Below are positions 62,737 through 64,000 of a stretch of 64,000 nt of DNA, in pieces. The position numbers and the translations under genes are program-made. Origin of the DNA: Hamiltosporidium tvaerminnensis (taxonomy: Eukaryota; Microsporidia; Dubosqiidae); the NCBI GenBank assembly GCA_022605425.2, contig JAKIMF020000001.1:1552501-1616500 (forward strand), read 5' to 3'. Each line of letters begins with the position of its first letter. Position 1 is the first letter of the stretch. The notes under the pieces are model-generated. The model was not told the origin of the DNA. It saw only the letters and a list, made by a program, of their open reading frames with translations, and made no database searches.

Positions 62737-63115
62737 ACTTTTATTGTATATTTGTGTTAAAAATATTTAATTTCATTTTATTCCTATAAATTTCAACCAA
62801 AAATTATTTTTTTATCTTAGTTTAATAAGAATATAGTTGTTAGAGATATTAGACAACAATGTTGAGACTCTATAAAACGAACTACTATTATTAAGATTTA
62901 TATATATAATTTGTAATTTATAAACCTAGGAATGAGTTTAATAATCGAAGTTACCCCTAAAAACAATGTAAGAAATTTATTTTTCAAGGCAAAATTTTGC
63001 TTATTTTATTCATAGAAATAAGCTAATTAGACAATCTGTGTTTTTATTTTTGGAAAACGATAAAAAAAATATTATTTATATAATTCAGTAATTTCCGACG
63101 ACGACTCACCTCGAA
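62737..63115. other. Intergenic with a possible RepA tail
   Basis: AT-rich, apart from a short segment at 62.92-62.98 kb that resembles the RepA end. Confidence 0.4.
62920..62985 (+). repeat. Possible RepA 3' fragment
   Basis: 'ataaacctaggaatgagtt' and 'aaaacaatgtaa' match the RepA end at the start of the window, with a short insertion between them. The stretch after this does not match well. Confidence 0.4.
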
Positions 63116-63352
63116 ATGTTTAATTGGTTAAAAGAATATAAGACACCAATAAGAGTGCTCCAATCAAGAATAGAGTCTTTCTGTTTGTTCGTAAATCTTA
63201 CACAACCTGTAATAGAGAGTAGAACTGAACATAAAACAATTGAAAACTTTCTAATGGTTCAAAAAAAATTTGAAATAAAACTTGTAAAAATATTTCTAGA
63301 CTGTATTAATGTGGAAGGAAAAACGAACATATATTTTTTTTCATTTTTCTAA
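63116..63352 (+). CDS. Doubtful small ORF
   Basis: 78 aa from an ATG, starting 'MFNWLKEYKTPIRVLQSRIE'. A second open stretch of ~42 codons in another frame follows at 63.36-63.49 kb ('SLAWDFFSKNLKLHEKLHDK'). Together they could be the remains of a broken gene or transposase. The family is not recognised. Confidence 0.2.
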   Translation: MFNWLKEYKTPIRVLQSRIESFCLFVNLTQPVIESRTEHKTIENFLMVQKKFEIKLVKIFLDCINVEGKTNIYFFSFF

Positions 63353-64000
63353 AGTATTCTGTTATAAAAATTACATCACTTGCTTGGGATTTCTTTTCTA
63401 AGAATTTAAAGTTACATGAAAAATTGCATGATAAGATTGAGGCTTTTCTACCATTCTTCTATGTAGTATATTTATATGCTCAATAATAATTCCACAAAAC
63501 AATTTTGTTTGAATGTCTTCGTGAAACTTTATATTTGAATAAACTAAAAGATATTTACTTGAAATGTGTATGAATTAATAGATAAATAAATTAACAAATA
63601 CAGCATATAGTTAAAATAACAGTATTTTCAGACAAAAAAACTACTTCATCTGGATAAATTTCTTTGAGAAAATAGACATAATTGAATAAAAATAGGTGGA
63701 AAGGGAACAGGCTAAACATATACGCTGAGCTGAAGCTCTGATAATTTGAAATTAAATGAAAAAAAGAAAGAAGAATATGCTAATTGAAAAATATCAAATT
63801 TTATTGAGAAATGTCCCAAGACTACTAAAAATGTGATATGAAAGACTAAAAAATATACGAGTAACAGACTAGGTGATAGTATAAAATTTTATTGTGATGA
63901 TTAAAGAATTATGGCCCAAGAAATGAACTCTAAGATTATTTTAGACTTTTTTTCTTATAAATGTAAATGAAAGTTCGTTTCTACGAGCTTAGCGTCTAGT
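63353..64000. other. Terminal gene-poor stretch
   Basis: AT-rich sequence without a supported gene. The last ~16 bases hold 'cttagcgtct', which also occurs in RepA, but this is too short to call. Confidence 0.45.

Noticed and set aside
63960-64000. Start of another RepA copy at the window end
   Set aside because: Only 'cttagcgtct' plus scattered matches; too short to separate from chance.

Overview
The window looks like nuclear DNA of a microsporidian with an expanded, transposon-rich genome (lineages such as Hamiltosporidium or Edhazardia come to mind; the species cannot be fixed from this sequence). The reasons are: visibly very high A+T; conserved fungal-type proteins that are mostly single-exon and often shorter than their yeast counterparts; a GH19 chitinase; a tiny 23-nt intron with GTAAGT and TAATTTTAG ends in SDO1; and a CCC (GGG on the other strand) motif within about 15 nt upstream of the start codon in eight of fourteen confident genes. 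I could not compute GC content or run any search. All identifications rest on motifs and family patterns recognised by eye. ATG starts were preferred, and several open frames that begin with TTG or GTG were trimmed to the first ATG.

Layout. 0-8 kb: tail of an interspersed repeat (RepA), a GC-rich island, a minus-strand LINE relic, VPS53 (+) convergent with a GH19 chitinase (-), then a dolichyl-pyrophosphatase-like PAP2 protein (-). 8-13 kb: a 49-bp tandem array, a RepA copy, ORC2 (-), and a frame-disrupted Tc1/mariner element with recognisable terminal repeats. 13-18 kb: UFD1 (+) and a long decayed LINE copy. 18-27 kb: DNA polymerase epsilon (POL2, +), a 69-bp array that grows out of its last codons, and ARC1/EMAPII-like (-). 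27-33 kb: gene-poor AT-rich DNA with two satellite-like arrays and a RepA copy. 33-40 kb: a secreted LRR-like protein (-) and importin beta (KAP95, -). 40-46.5 kb: a RepA copy, a possible small membrane protein, and a head-to-head pair SDO1 (spliced, -) and RRP3/DDX47 (+). 46.5-54.5 kb: a nest of transposons (LINE relic with another element inserted in it, RepA copy, Tc1-like relic, and a nearly full-length but broken LINE with a restriction-like endonuclease). 54.5-64 kb: a formin with a PTEN-like N-terminus (+), a 59-bp array, TAF6 (+), ALG1 (+), and gene-poor sequence.

Functional themes. Housekeeping genes dominate: replication (POL2, ORC2), transcription (TAF6), ribosome assembly (SDO1, RRP3), nuclear import (KAP95), tRNA aminoacylation cofactor (ARC1), ER and proteasome quality control (UFD1), Golgi tethering (VPS53), actin nucleation (formin) and the dolichol pathway (ALG1 plus a Dol-PP phosphatase-like protein). 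The two dolichol-linked genes are notable because well-studied compact microsporidia are generally described as having lost N-glycan assembly. The most unusual observations are the PTEN-type formin, the cryptic SDO1 intron, the POL2 3'-end array that shares sequence with the LINE tail, the alternating 74-bp satellite, and element fragments that recall arthropod or plant repeats.
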